Shown: positions 1-5,021 of the stretch, in pieces
How positions within the stretch are numbered: the stretch's first letter is position 1
How the letters are laid out: the number at the start of each line of letters is the position of its first letter
DNA from: Treponema sp.
GTDB lineage: Bacteria; Spirochaetota; Spirochaetia; Treponematales; Breznakiellaceae
DNA length: 5,612 nt
Assembly (NCBI GenBank): GCA_031258265.1
Contig: JAIRNB010000016.1
Coordinates: forward strand, 1-5,612
Direction: 5' to 3'
Notes under the pieces: generated by a model
What the model saw: the letters and a program-made list of their open reading frames with translations, nothing else
The model's database searches: none
Told to the model about the DNA's origin: nothing
Position numbers and translations under genes: made by a program

Positions 1-30
1 TCGCGCAAGGGATAGAGCGGAAATACCGGA

Positions 31-49
31 AGCCCGCCGCAGGCGGGCT
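31..49. repeat. GC-rich palindrome 1, downstream of parB
   Basis: A perfect 8-bp stem (AGCCCGCC / GGCGGGCT) closes a 3-base GCA loop. It shares the 15-base core CCCGCCGCAGGCGGG with the palindrome at 73-91. In the minus-strand direction of parB it is the second of two hairpins after the stop codon and is followed only by a weak T-containing stretch (TTCCGGTATTTCC). It could help end parB transcription or protect the 3' end, or be a REP-like dispersed repeat. The sequence to its left (1-30) shows no recognisable gene. Confidence 0.7.
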
Positions 50-72
50 GAGGAATTGCAGCGATAGCCCGG

Positions 73-91
73 TCCCCGCCGCAGGCGGGGA
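73..91. repeat. GC-rich palindrome 2, downstream of parB
   Basis: A perfect 8-bp stem (TCCCCGCC / GGCGGGGA) with the same GCA loop as palindrome 1; the two copies are 42 bases apart. A similar GATAG-containing stretch precedes each copy (GATAGAGCGG at 11-20 and GATAGCCCGG at 63-72), so the repeat unit may extend beyond the stem. It begins 21 bases after the parB stop in the direction of transcription. No T-run follows on either strand, so a classical intrinsic terminator is not supported; a REP-like element is the better description. Confidence 0.7.
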
Positions 92-112
92 TGCGCCCAA
101 ATCAGTAGTATA

Positions 113-1015
113 CTAATTCCCCAGGAAGATGTCGTAAACCCGGCCCAGATCGTCCATGGAGTAGTAATCAATACGGATGCTGCCTTTCTCCAGGGTTCCC
201 TGAACCGACACCTTGGTGCCGAATTTTTCGATAAGCTTTTCTTCCATGTTTGTCAGCTCCGCCGGCCGCCGGCCCCTCTCCGGCGCTTCCTTCCGGGTTT
301 TAGGGGCGGCGGCGGCACTGCTTTCGGGGGGCGGGGCGTCCCCATCCCCGTTAAGCTCCCCGGCCTTGCGTTCCGCTTCCCGGACGGAGAGGCCCCCCTC
401 CCGAATCTCCCGGAACAGGGTTTCCCGGTCTTCATCTTTGGCGGCATGGAGGATGGCCCTGGCGTGGCCGGAAGAAATTTCCCCCCGGATAAGGGCATCC
501 TGCATTTCCTCCGGCAGCCGGAGGAGGCGTATGGCATTGGCCACGGTGGAACGGTTCTTTCCAACCTTGGCGGCCACCGAATCCTGGGAAAGGCCGGTCA
601 GTTCCATGAGTTTTTTATAGGCCTGGGCCTCCTCGATGGGGTTCAGATCGGTGCGCTGGATATTTTCGATAAGGGCGATTTCCAGCCGGGCTTCCGGCGG
701 GTAAGAGCGCAGCAGGACCGGCGCTTCTTTAAGCCCCGCCAGTAAGGCCGCCCGGTAGCGGCGTTCCCCCGCTATGATGGTGTAAAACCCATCCCCGGCT
801 TCTTCGGCAATGATGGGCTCAATGATGCCGTGTTCCCTGATAGAATCGGCCAGTTCCTTTAGTTCATCTTCCCCAAAGTGTTTGCGGGGCTGTTCCGGGT
901 TCGGCCTAAGCCTGTCCAGGGGAATTGCGGACTCCCCCCCAAGGAAGGGGGCTTCTTCCTCCGGCTGGAGCAGGGCGTCCAGACCCTTCCCCAGACCTGT
1001 ACGTCTAAGCGCCAC
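113..1015 (-). CDS. parB: Chromosome-partitioning protein ParB (Spo0J family)
   Basis: A 300-residue ParB, close to the usual length. It begins with the ParB-type N-terminus (TGLGKGLDALL, residues 6-16) that normally contacts ParA. The ParB/CTPase domain follows, with NPEQPR (39-44), GERRYRA (83-89) and ENIQR (117-121), the three boxes that bind CTP in this family. A helix-turn-helix lies around 142-165 (GLSQDSVAAKVGKNRSTVANAIRL region) and should recognise parS. An Ala/Pro/Glu-rich linker (about 222-255) leads to the C-terminal dimerisation domain (256-300). The chosen start is GTG at 1015: it overlaps the parA end by 11 bases, has GGGAG 10 bases upstream, and places the conserved GLGKGL motif near the N-terminus. 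An upstream ATG at 1096 would add 27 Pro-rich residues read out of frame through parA. By family knowledge, ParB loads on parS as a CTP-dependent clamp and works with ParA in origin segregation. Confidence 0.95.
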   Translation of the reverse strand: MALRRTGLGKGLDALLQPEEEAPFLGGESAIPLDRLRPNPEQPRKHFGEDELKELADSIREHGIIEPIIAEEAGDGFYTIIAGERRYRAALLAGLKEAPVLLRSYPPEARLEIALIENIQRTDLNPIEEAQAYKKLMELTGLSQDSVAAKVGKNRSTVANAIRLLRLPEEMQDALIRGEISSGHARAILHAAKDEDRETLFREIREGGLSVREAERKAGELNGDGDAPPPESSAAAAPKTRKEAPERGRRPAELTNMEEKLIEKFGTKVSVQGTLEKGSIRIDYYSMDDLGRVYDIFLGN

Positions 1016-1763
1016 GATTGATAAGCTCCCGGGCCAGGGCCTGGTAGGACCGGGCGCCGCTGCATTGGGGATCGTAGAGGGAAATGGGAAGCCCATGGGA
1101 GGGAGCTTCGGAAAGCCGCACGTTCCGGGGGATGATCGTGGTGAAAACCTTCTGTTTGAAATAGGCGCTTACCTGCTTAACCACATCCTGGGCCAGCCTG
1201 GTCCGGGGATCGTACATGGTAAAGAATATTCCCCCAATATCCAGGGAGGGGTTAAGGCTTTTCTGTACCCGCTTAATGGTCCGCAGCAGGAGGGAAAGGC
1301 CCTCCATGGCAAAATATTCGCACTGCATGGGGATTAGCACGGCATCCGCCGCGGTCATGCCGTTGAGGGTAAGGACTCCCAGGCTGGGGGGGCAGTCAAT
1401 CAGGATATAATCGTAACGGGCGCGGACCGGCTCCAGGGCCCGTTTAAGAAAGAGGTCCCGGTTTTCCTGTTCTATAAGCTCCACCGCGGCGCCGGAGAGA
1501 TCGATGCTGGCGGGAATCACCCTAAGACGCGGCGTTGTTGTGTTCCGGGTAGCCGTCTCTATGGACACTTCACCGGAAATAAGCTCGTAAACCCCCGGTT
1601 TTAGGGGTTTGGCCCCCGTCCCGCTGGACAGATTGGCCTGGGGATCAAAGTCCACAAGGAGTACCAGCTTCCCCTCCCCCGCCAAATAGGCCCCCAGATT
1701 CACCGCCGAAGTAGTTTTTCCCACTCCGCCTTTCTGGTTTACAAATACATAGACCCGGCCCAT
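1005..1763 (-). CDS. parA: Chromosome-partitioning ATPase ParA (Soj family)
   Basis: A 252-residue deviant Walker-type ATPase. The P-loop is KGGVGKTT (11-18) with the signature lysine K11 and the second lysine K16. The A' box is VDFDPQAN (37-44) and the Walker B region YDYILIDCPP (117-126). The C-terminal NVRLSEAPSHGLPI (214-227) is the hallmark of chromosomal Soj/ParA rather than plasmid ParA. There is no N-terminal DNA-binding extension, as expected for the small type. By family knowledge it dimerises on ATP, binds DNA non-specifically and is released by ParB-stimulated hydrolysis. Its TAG stop lies inside the parB start region (11-base overlap), so the two form an operon. The ATG at 1763 is the only plausible start; it has no convincing Shine-Dalgarno sequence, but a TATAAT lies 6 bases upstream. 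Confidence 0.96.
   Translation of the reverse strand: MGRVYVFVNQKGGVGKTTSAVNLGAYLAGEGKLVLLVDFDPQANLSSGTGAKPLKPGVYELISGEVSIETATRNTTTPRLRVIPASIDLSGAAVELIEQENRDLFLKRALEPVRARYDYILIDCPPSLGVLTLNGMTAADAVLIPMQCEYFAMEGLSLLLRTIKRVQKSLNPSLDIGGIFFTMYDPRTRLAQDVVKQVSAYFKQKVFTTIIPRNVRLSEAPSHGLPISLYDPQCSGARSYQALARELINRGA
1026..1030 (-). promoter_or_regulatory. Ribosome binding site deciding the parB start
   Basis: On the minus strand GGGAG lies 10 bases before the GTG at 1015, within the last codons of parA. It supports the GTG start over the in-frame ATG at 1096 and suggests that parB translation is coupled to parA. Confidence 0.55.
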
Positions 1764-1769
1764 GGCTTC

Positions 1770-1775
1770 ATTATA
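1770..1775 (-). promoter_or_regulatory. Candidate -10 element for parA-parB
   Basis: A perfect TATAAT on the minus strand ends 6 bases before the parA ATG. At 17-base spacing the -35 position reads TAGTAA, a poor match. If it is used, transcription would begin at or within a few bases of the ATG, giving a leaderless or near-leaderless mRNA. This would fit the lack of a ribosome binding site. The match may also be chance in an AT-rich gap. Confidence 0.4.
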
Positions 1776-1798
1776 TCTGATAAGTTTGGAAATTACTA

Positions 1799-1827
1799 TT
1801 GAACTGTGGGGTACTTGGGTTTATCCT
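1799..1827 (+). promoter_or_regulatory. Candidate promoter for the HAD-to-PHP operon
   Basis: TTGAAC (1799-1804) and TATCCT (1822-1827) are 17 bases apart; each matches the sigma-70 consensus at four of six positions. TATAGT (1827-1832) is a better -10 match but has no -35 at a suitable distance. Either would place the start of transcription very close to the ATG at 1837. The region is the 73-base gap between two divergent operons, so a promoter is expected here; the exact boxes are a guess. Confidence 0.3.
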
Positions 1828-1836
1828 ATAGTTACC

Positions 1837-2664
1837 ATGGAACCCATACGGATGCTTGTTGTGGATCTGGATGACACTCTTTTACGTTCAGATCTGTCTA
1901 TATCCTACCGTACCCGGAATGTGATCAAAAAGGCGGTGGCCCAGGGCCTCGTGGTGGTCCTGGCCTCCGGCCGTATACCCGCGGCCCTTGATCAGTTTTC
2001 CAAAACCCTGGGGATGAATAAGCGGCCCGGCTATTTGATTTGCAGCAATGGAACTATCATACAGGAAAGCAATACGGGGAAGATTATCTGGGAAATCCAG
2101 TTGGACATAGAAACCGCCCTGGCCGTTTACGATCTGGCTACCGCGGAGGGTTTTCCCGTTCAGGTCTACGAAGATGATATTATGTACGTGTCCAAGACCA
2201 ACGAGTACACCCGCTACGATCAAAAACTGACGGGTCTAAAACAGGTGGTGGCCGATGATTTCCACGCCGTGGTTAAAAAAGGCTGTAATAAACTGCTGAT
2301 CCCCGGCGACCCTATGCTGCTTCAGCCCCTGGAAATCCTTATCAGAACCTATCTGGGAAGCGATATTACCCTTTTTACCAGTAAACCCTATTTTCTGGAG
2401 ATCCTTCCCAGGGAAACCGACAAGGGAACCGCCCTGGCAAAGGTGGCGGAAATACTGGGGGTTGAACAAAAATCGGTGATGGCCATTGGGGACTCCATGA
2501 ACGACGAGGCGATGATTCGCTGGGCGGGTCTTGGGGTTGCCATGGCAAACGGGGATGATCGGATTAAAAAAATTGCCGGCATGGTAACGGAAAAATCCAA
2601 CGATGAAGACGGAGTGGCGGATTTTATTGAACGGCATATTCTGGGGAAGGGCCCTTCTTCATGA
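1837..2664 (+). CDS. Cof-type HAD-superfamily phosphatase (subfamily IIB)
   Basis: A 275-residue protein of the Cof/HAD-IIB type. Motif I is DLDDT (10-14), with D10 the expected nucleophile and D12 the acid/base. Motif II is ASGR (43-46), motif III lysine is K196 in TDKGTAL, and motif IV is GDSMND (218-223) with D219 and D223 for magnesium. The segment between about 80 and 190 forms the C2-type cap that sets substrate choice. The C-terminal pattern GLGVAMANGDDRIKKIA is typical of the group. Known members dephosphorylate sugar phosphates, FMN, PLP or other small phosphates; the substrate here cannot be read from sequence. The ATG at 1837 is chosen because motif I then begins at residue 10; the reading frame is open upstream to an ATG at 1762 that overlaps the parA start codon. 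ATG at 1852 is an alternative. Neither has a good ribosome binding site. Confidence 0.9.
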   Translation: MEPIRMLVVDLDDTLLRSDLSISYRTRNVIKKAVAQGLVVVLASGRIPAALDQFSKTLGMNKRPGYLICSNGTIIQESNTGKIIWEIQLDIETALAVYDLATAEGFPVQVYEDDIMYVSKTNEYTRYDQKLTGLKQVVADDFHAVVKKGCNKLLIPGDPMLLQPLEILIRTYLGSDITLFTSKPYFLEILPRETDKGTALAKVAEILGVEQKSVMAIGDSMNDEAMIRWAGLGVAMANGDDRIKKIAGMVTEKSNDEDGVADFIERHILGKGPSS

Positions 2665-2729
2665 TCGTGATGGGTGTTCTTAGCCGCCGCTTTGCAGTGA
2701 AGGCCCCGGGTGTGCGGGTCAAAATATGA
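2661..2729 (+). CDS. 22-codon ORF coupled to both neighbouring genes
   Basis: ATG at 2661 overlaps the TGA of the HAD gene (ATGA), and its own TGA at 2727-2729 overlaps the ATG of the CBS-HATPase gene (ATGA). The peptide starts MIVMGVLSRRFAVKAP and is rich in Val and basic residues; it matches no family I know. A GGAAGG sequence (2645-2650) lies 10 bases before its start. The following CBS-HATPase gene has no clear ribosome binding site of its own, so ribosomes finishing this ORF could re-initiate there. It may be a translational bridge with no function for the peptide, or only a chance arrangement. Confidence 0.35.
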   Translation: MIVMGVLSRRFAVKAPGVRVKI

Positions 2730-3730
2730 GCGATAAGCTGCCTTTCCCCGTGGAGGGGCGGCGTTCCGGGAAAACTAAACGAAGCGGCGGGGCCCCTTCC
2801 GGCAAAGAAGATATTCCCATTAGTACAGTGGACTCCCCCTCGGCGGTACTGGAACTGATCTACCAGTTAAAAATCAAAGACGTAATGGTGACGGCGGTGA
2901 TCACCGCGAAAAAAACCGATACCCTGCGGCATATCCAGGCCCTGATGAGGGAAAACTACATCACCGGCATACCCATTACCGAAGGGGGCGTCCTGCTTGG
3001 CATTGTGTCTATCGATGACATTGTGACGGCCCTGGATAAAGGCTTTATCGACAACCCCGCGGAACAGCGGATGACCAGGGACGTGATTGTCCTGGAAGAT
3101 GACATGCCCCTTTCTTTTGCCATTTCTTATCTTAACAAATACCGTTACGGACGATTTCCGGTGGTGAACAAAAACAAGGAGCTGGTGGGAATTATCACAT
3201 CCAAGGATGTGATCGGTTCCCTGCTGGTGGAGATGAACCGGGAGGTCCTGCGCTTGGAAAAGATAAATCAAAAGGAAACGGGGGCTGTATTATCCTATTC
3301 CGATATGGAATTCGCTACCGTTAAATACGATTTTGAACTTGCGGGCCGGGCCTCTACGGAAATTAAAAAGGCCCTGAAACAGCGAAGTATCGATCCCAAG
3401 ATCATCCGCCGGGTGGCGATTGCCAGCTATGAACTGGAGATCAACCAGGTGGTCCACTCCAGCGGGGGAAGCATCCGCTGTACTATCCAGCCGGATAAGG
3501 TGATCATCGTGGCGGCGGATACGGGGCCGGGGATTGCCGATGTGAACCTGGCCCTGCAGGAAGGCTGGTCCACCGCCAACGAGTGGATTCGTTCCCTGGG
3601 CTTCGGCGCCGGCATGGGGCTTGCCAATACCAAGCGGGTAAGCGATGAATTTTCGATAAATTCCGCCCTGGGTTCGGGAACCACGGTCCGGTCGGTGGTA
3701 TTTATCAATTCCCCCAAGGATGAGCTCTGA
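2726..3730 (+). CDS. CBS-pair protein fused to an RsbT/RsbW-like ATPase domain
   Basis: A 334-residue fusion. Residues 1-30 are basic and low in structure. Two CBS domains follow (about 48-105 and 114-170), with TGIPIT...LLGIVSIDDI and GRFPVV...LVGIITSKDV as the usual repeats; such pairs bind adenosine nucleotides. A helical linker (171-195) leads to a GHKL/HATPase domain (about 197-328): N box E236-x3-N240-x3-H244, G1 box DTGPGI (265-270), G2 glycines 292, 294, 296 and 298 (GFGAGMG), and GSGT (316-319). The domain looks like that of anti-sigma and switch kinases (RsbW, SpoIIAB, RsbT); there is no HisKA phospho-acceptor domain, so it is not an ordinary sensor kinase. It probably phosphorylates or binds a partner in response to nucleotide levels; the partner is not visible. 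It overlaps the 22-codon ORF and ends 2 bases before the DRTGG gene, showing an operon. Confidence 0.88.
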   Translation: MSDKLPFPVEGRRSGKTKRSGGAPSGKEDIPISTVDSPSAVLELIYQLKIKDVMVTAVITAKKTDTLRHIQALMRENYITGIPITEGGVLLGIVSIDDIVTALDKGFIDNPAEQRMTRDVIVLEDDMPLSFAISYLNKYRYGRFPVVNKNKELVGIITSKDVIGSLLVEMNREVLRLEKINQKETGAVLSYSDMEFATVKYDFELAGRASTEIKKALKQRSIDPKIIRRVAIASYELEINQVVHSSGGSIRCTIQPDKVIIVAADTGPGIADVNLALQEGWSTANEWIRSLGFGAGMGLANTKRVSDEFSINSALGSGTTVRSVVFINSPKDEL

Positions 3731-3732
3731 TC

Positions 3733-4068
3733 ATGACTATCCGGGAGGCGGCGGCGGCCCTGGGGGCGGATATTGCCCAGGGCAAATTTGAGGACAGCCC
3801 CCTTTCCGGGGCTTACACCTCCGATCTGCTCTCCGATGTGATGGCAAACGCCAAGGACGGGGGGGCGCTTATCACTATCCAGGCCCACAAGAACACCGTA
3901 GCCGTGGCCTCCCTGGTGAACATCGCCGTTATTGTAGTGTGTAATTCCCGGCCCCTGCCCCCTGATATGCTGGAAGCGGCCAGGGATGAAGGTATAGCGG
4001 TACTCCTGACCAGGGAAAATCAGTTTACCGTCTCGGGGAAGCTTTACAATTTACTGCGGAAGGAGTGA
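3733..4068 (+). CDS. Small stand-alone DRTGG-domain protein
   Basis: A 111-residue protein consisting of a single DRTGG-type domain. The core is GAYTSDLLSDVMANAKDGGALIT (residues 26-48), with KDGG in place of the DRTGG signature, then an alternating hydrophobic segment (NTVAVASLVNIAVIVVC) and DEGIAVLLTREN near the end. DRTGG domains also occur in the N-terminal parts of phosphotransacetylases and beside CBS domains, where they are thought to have a regulatory, ligand-binding role; no catalytic site is seen. The gene starts 2 bases after the CBS-HATPase stop and its TGA overlaps the PHP start (TGATG), so all three are probably translated from one mRNA. A shared regulatory task with its neighbours is likely but inferred. 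Confidence 0.85.
   Translation: MTIREAAAALGADIAQGKFEDSPLSGAYTSDLLSDVMANAKDGGALITIQAHKNTVAVASLVNIAVIVVCNSRPLPPDMLEAARDEGIAVLLTRENQFTVSGKLYNLLRKE
4058..4065 (+). promoter_or_regulatory. Ribosome binding site for the PHP gene
   Basis: GGAAGGAG lies at the end of the DRTGG gene just before TGATG. It is the best Shine-Dalgarno sequence in the window. With ATG at 4068 the GAAGG part is 4 bases upstream. The in-frame GTG at 4065 would overlap the site, so ATG at 4068 is preferred. Confidence 0.6.
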
Positions 4069-4823
4069 TGCCCCTTTTAGCCGACTTCCACAACCATTCC
4101 TGCCTTTCCCCCTGCGGGTCTTTGGATCTGTCCCCCCGGCTCCTGGTGGACACCGCCGCCGCCCGGGGGATAAAAGTCCTTGCCCTGACGGATCATAACT
4201 CCAGCCTTAACTGCCCCGCCTTCGCCAAGCTCTGTCCCCGGCGGGGGATAATCCCAATTTACGGCATGGAGGCCACCACCAGCGAGGAAATCCACGTCCT
4301 TTGCCTGTTCGGCAGCCTGGAAGCCTGCCTCGCCTTTAACGAATACGCCTACAGCATCCTGATCCCCTTTCCCAACGATCCGGAGAAAACCGGAGACCAG
4401 GTTTATGTGGACGAGGAAGACAACATCGAAGGGGAGGTGGAATACTACCTGATAAACCCCCTGGACCTTTCGGTAGACGCCATAGGGCCGAAGGCCGCGG
4501 AGTACGGCGGCATTACTATCCCCGCCCACGTAGACCGCTCGGCCTTTTCCATGTTCAGCCAGTTGGGGGCGGTGATTCCCGGCCCCTGGGCCGCCCTGGA
4601 ATGTACCCGGATTCCCCCAGCCGCCGGGGCGGGGGGCCAGGCCCCGCCCCTTAATACCCTGGGTTATCCCCTTATTACATCCAGCGACGCCCATTACCCG
4701 GAGCATGTGGGCCGGCGGCCCTTTGAATTGGACATCAGCGCGGAAGAACTCCTCCCCGCCGGCCCCGGCGGGGAAGCCGACATGGCCGCCCTGAAGAAGG
4801 CGCTGGCACGGCGGCCTGTTTAG
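4068..4823 (+). CDS. PHP-domain metal-dependent phosphoesterase
   Basis: A 251-residue PHP protein. The metal-binding motifs appear in order: HNH at 8-10 (DFHNHSCLSPCG), TDHN (41-44), E68 and H76 in GMEATTSEEIHVL, H154 in IPAHVDR, and D207/H209 in SSDAHYPEHVG. All expected ligands of the family's trinuclear site are present, so the enzyme should be active as a phosphoesterase; the natural substrate is unknown. An acidic stretch (D104-E125) precedes the helical part, and a Gly/Ala/Pro-rich loop (185-195) coincides with a very GC-rich DNA palindrome. It is the last gene of the operon and is stopped 327 bases before the convergent holA. The link with DRTGG and CBS-HATPase genes is seen in other anaerobes, often near [FeFe]-hydrogenase genes, which suggests a redox or hydrogen-related regulatory task (inference). 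Confidence 0.88.
   Translation: MPLLADFHNHSCLSPCGSLDLSPRLLVDTAAARGIKVLALTDHNSSLNCPAFAKLCPRRGIIPIYGMEATTSEEIHVLCLFGSLEACLAFNEYAYSILIPFPNDPEKTGDQVYVDEEDNIEGEVEYYLINPLDLSVDAIGPKAAEYGGITIPAHVDRSAFSMFSQLGAVIPGPWAALECTRIPPAAGAGGQAPPLNTLGYPLITSSDAHYPEHVGRRPFELDISAEELLPAGPGGEADMAALKKALARRPV
4626..4650. repeat. GC-rich palindrome inside the PHP gene
   Basis: GGGGCGGGG (4626-4634) and CCCCGCCCC (4642-4650) form a perfect 9-bp stem round a 7-base loop. It encodes the Gly/Ala/Pro-rich loop at residues 187-194 between catalytic motifs, a place where an insertion would be tolerated. It may be an in-frame repeat insertion or simple GC bias. Confidence 0.5.
4753..4774. repeat. Second palindrome inside the PHP gene, arms shared with 73-91
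   Basis: TCCCCGCC (4753-4760) and GGCGGGGA (4767-4774) enclose GGCCCC. The two 8-base arms are identical to those of the palindrome at 73-91; only the loop differs. It encodes LPAGPGGEA near the PHP C-terminus, outside the catalytic motifs. Confidence 0.5.
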
Positions 4824-4826
4824 GAT

Positions 4827-4834
4827 TAGTTAGT
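4827..4834. repeat. Left copy of the flanking direct repeat TAGTTAGT
   Basis: Identical in sequence and orientation to 4981-4988, 3 bases after the PHP stop codon. It directly abuts the terminal GTCTGTCCA of the palindromic element. Confidence 0.55.
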
Positions 4835-4835
4835 G

Positions 4836-4868
4836 TCTGTCCACAAAGTCGGTTACTTTGTGGACAGA
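4836..4868. terminator. Left 14-bp perfect hairpin, possible terminator of the PHP operon
   Basis: TCTGTCCACAAAGT (4836-4849) and its exact reverse complement (4855-4868) close a CGGTT loop, 12 bases after the PHP stop. No T-run follows on either strand, so it is not a standard intrinsic terminator, but such a stem could stop or stabilise the 3' ends of both convergent transcripts. Its outer 8 bases (TCTGTCCA) are shared with the hairpin at 4944-4979. Confidence 0.45.
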
Positions 4869-4871
4869 ACT

Positions 4872-4938
4872 TGCATTTGCTCCCGGCGGATTTGCCTAAA
4901 TCCGCCTGTACCAAAACGGTACGCAAAGTGCATTTTTT
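4872..4938 (+). terminator. Branched fold ending in a six-T tract
   Basis: An outer stem pairs TGCATTTGC region (4872-4880) with GCAAAGTGCA (4923-4932) with one bulged base. It encloses a 9-bp hairpin (GGCGGATTT/AAATCCGCC, 4885-4906, loop GCCT) and a 5-bp hairpin (GTACC/GGTAC, 4908-4922). TTTTTT follows at 4933-4938 directly after the outer stem. On the plus strand this has the layout of an intrinsic terminator with an unusual branched stem, and would end the PHP operon transcript. It may instead be only the internal part of the mobile element. Confidence 0.4.
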
Positions 4939-4943
4939 AAGGA

Positions 4944-4979
4944 AGTCTGTCCATAATGTATCTACATTATGGACAGACT
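4944..4979. repeat. Right 17-bp perfect hairpin
   Basis: AGTCTGTCCATAATGTA (4944-4960) is followed after two bases (TC) by its exact reverse complement (4963-4979); the real loop would be 4 or more bases. It is the longest perfect palindrome in the window. The outer bases TCTGTCCA match the left hairpin while the inner bases differ, so the two are related ends and not simple copies. No T-run follows it. Confidence 0.7.
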
Positions 4980-4980
4980 C

Positions 4981-4988
4981 TAGTTAGT
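4981..4988. repeat. Right copy of the flanking direct repeat TAGTTAGT
   Basis: Identical to 4827-4834 and placed immediately after the closing GACAGACTC of the element. After it (4989-5021) there is AT-rich sequence with no feature I can name. Confidence 0.55.
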
Positions 4989-5021
4989 AAAACTGTGAAT
5001 GTTATTTTGGAAGCCGGACCG

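Larger units (their letters stand above)
4835..4980. mobile_element. MITE-like palindromic element flanked by 8-bp direct repeats
   Basis: The element opens with GTCTGTCCA (4835-4843) and closes with the inverted TGGACAGAC (4970-4978) plus TC. TAGTTAGT stands directly before it (4827-4834) and directly after it (4981-4988), as a target-site duplication would. Inside there is no coding potential: a 14-bp hairpin at the left, a branched fold in the middle and a 17-bp hairpin at the right. These traits suggest a small non-autonomous mobile element or a REP/BIME-like repeat. It lies between two convergent genes, where an insertion does little harm. The flanking repeat is itself two TAGT units, which makes a chance match more likely than for a complex 8-mer. 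No transposase is visible. Confidence 0.5.

Noticed and set aside
1..30. Tail of a further gene at the left edge
   Set aside because: Short open stretches exist, but none shows a recognisable protein ending; too little sequence to support a call.
213..1337. Plus-strand ORFs within the parA-parB region
   Set aside because: They lie opposite two clear conserved genes; their translations are Ser/Pro/Gly-rich without any known motif, as expected for antisense frames of GC-rich genes.
1762..1836. Longer N-terminus for the HAD protein from ATG 1762
   Set aside because: It would overlap the parA start codon and consume the whole divergent promoter region; HAD-IIB proteins begin within about 10 residues of motif I.
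1764..1836. parS site between parA and the HAD gene
   Set aside because: No sequence close to TGTTTCACGTGAAACA was seen there or elsewhere in the window by eye. A site may lie outside.
2646..2657. 12-base palindrome GAAGGGCCCTTC before the small ORF
   Set aside because: It has no loop, so it would not fold as an RNA hairpin without losing central pairs; it overlaps the codons for the HAD C-terminus and is likely chance.
4077..4706. 209-residue minus-strand ORF across the PHP gene
   Set aside because: The plus strand encodes all PHP metal-binding motifs in order; the antisense product is Gly-rich and matches no family I know.
4836..4979. CRISPR array suggested by repeated TCTGTCCA and TGGACAGA
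   Set aside because: There are only two palindromic units with different inner sequences and no regular spacers.
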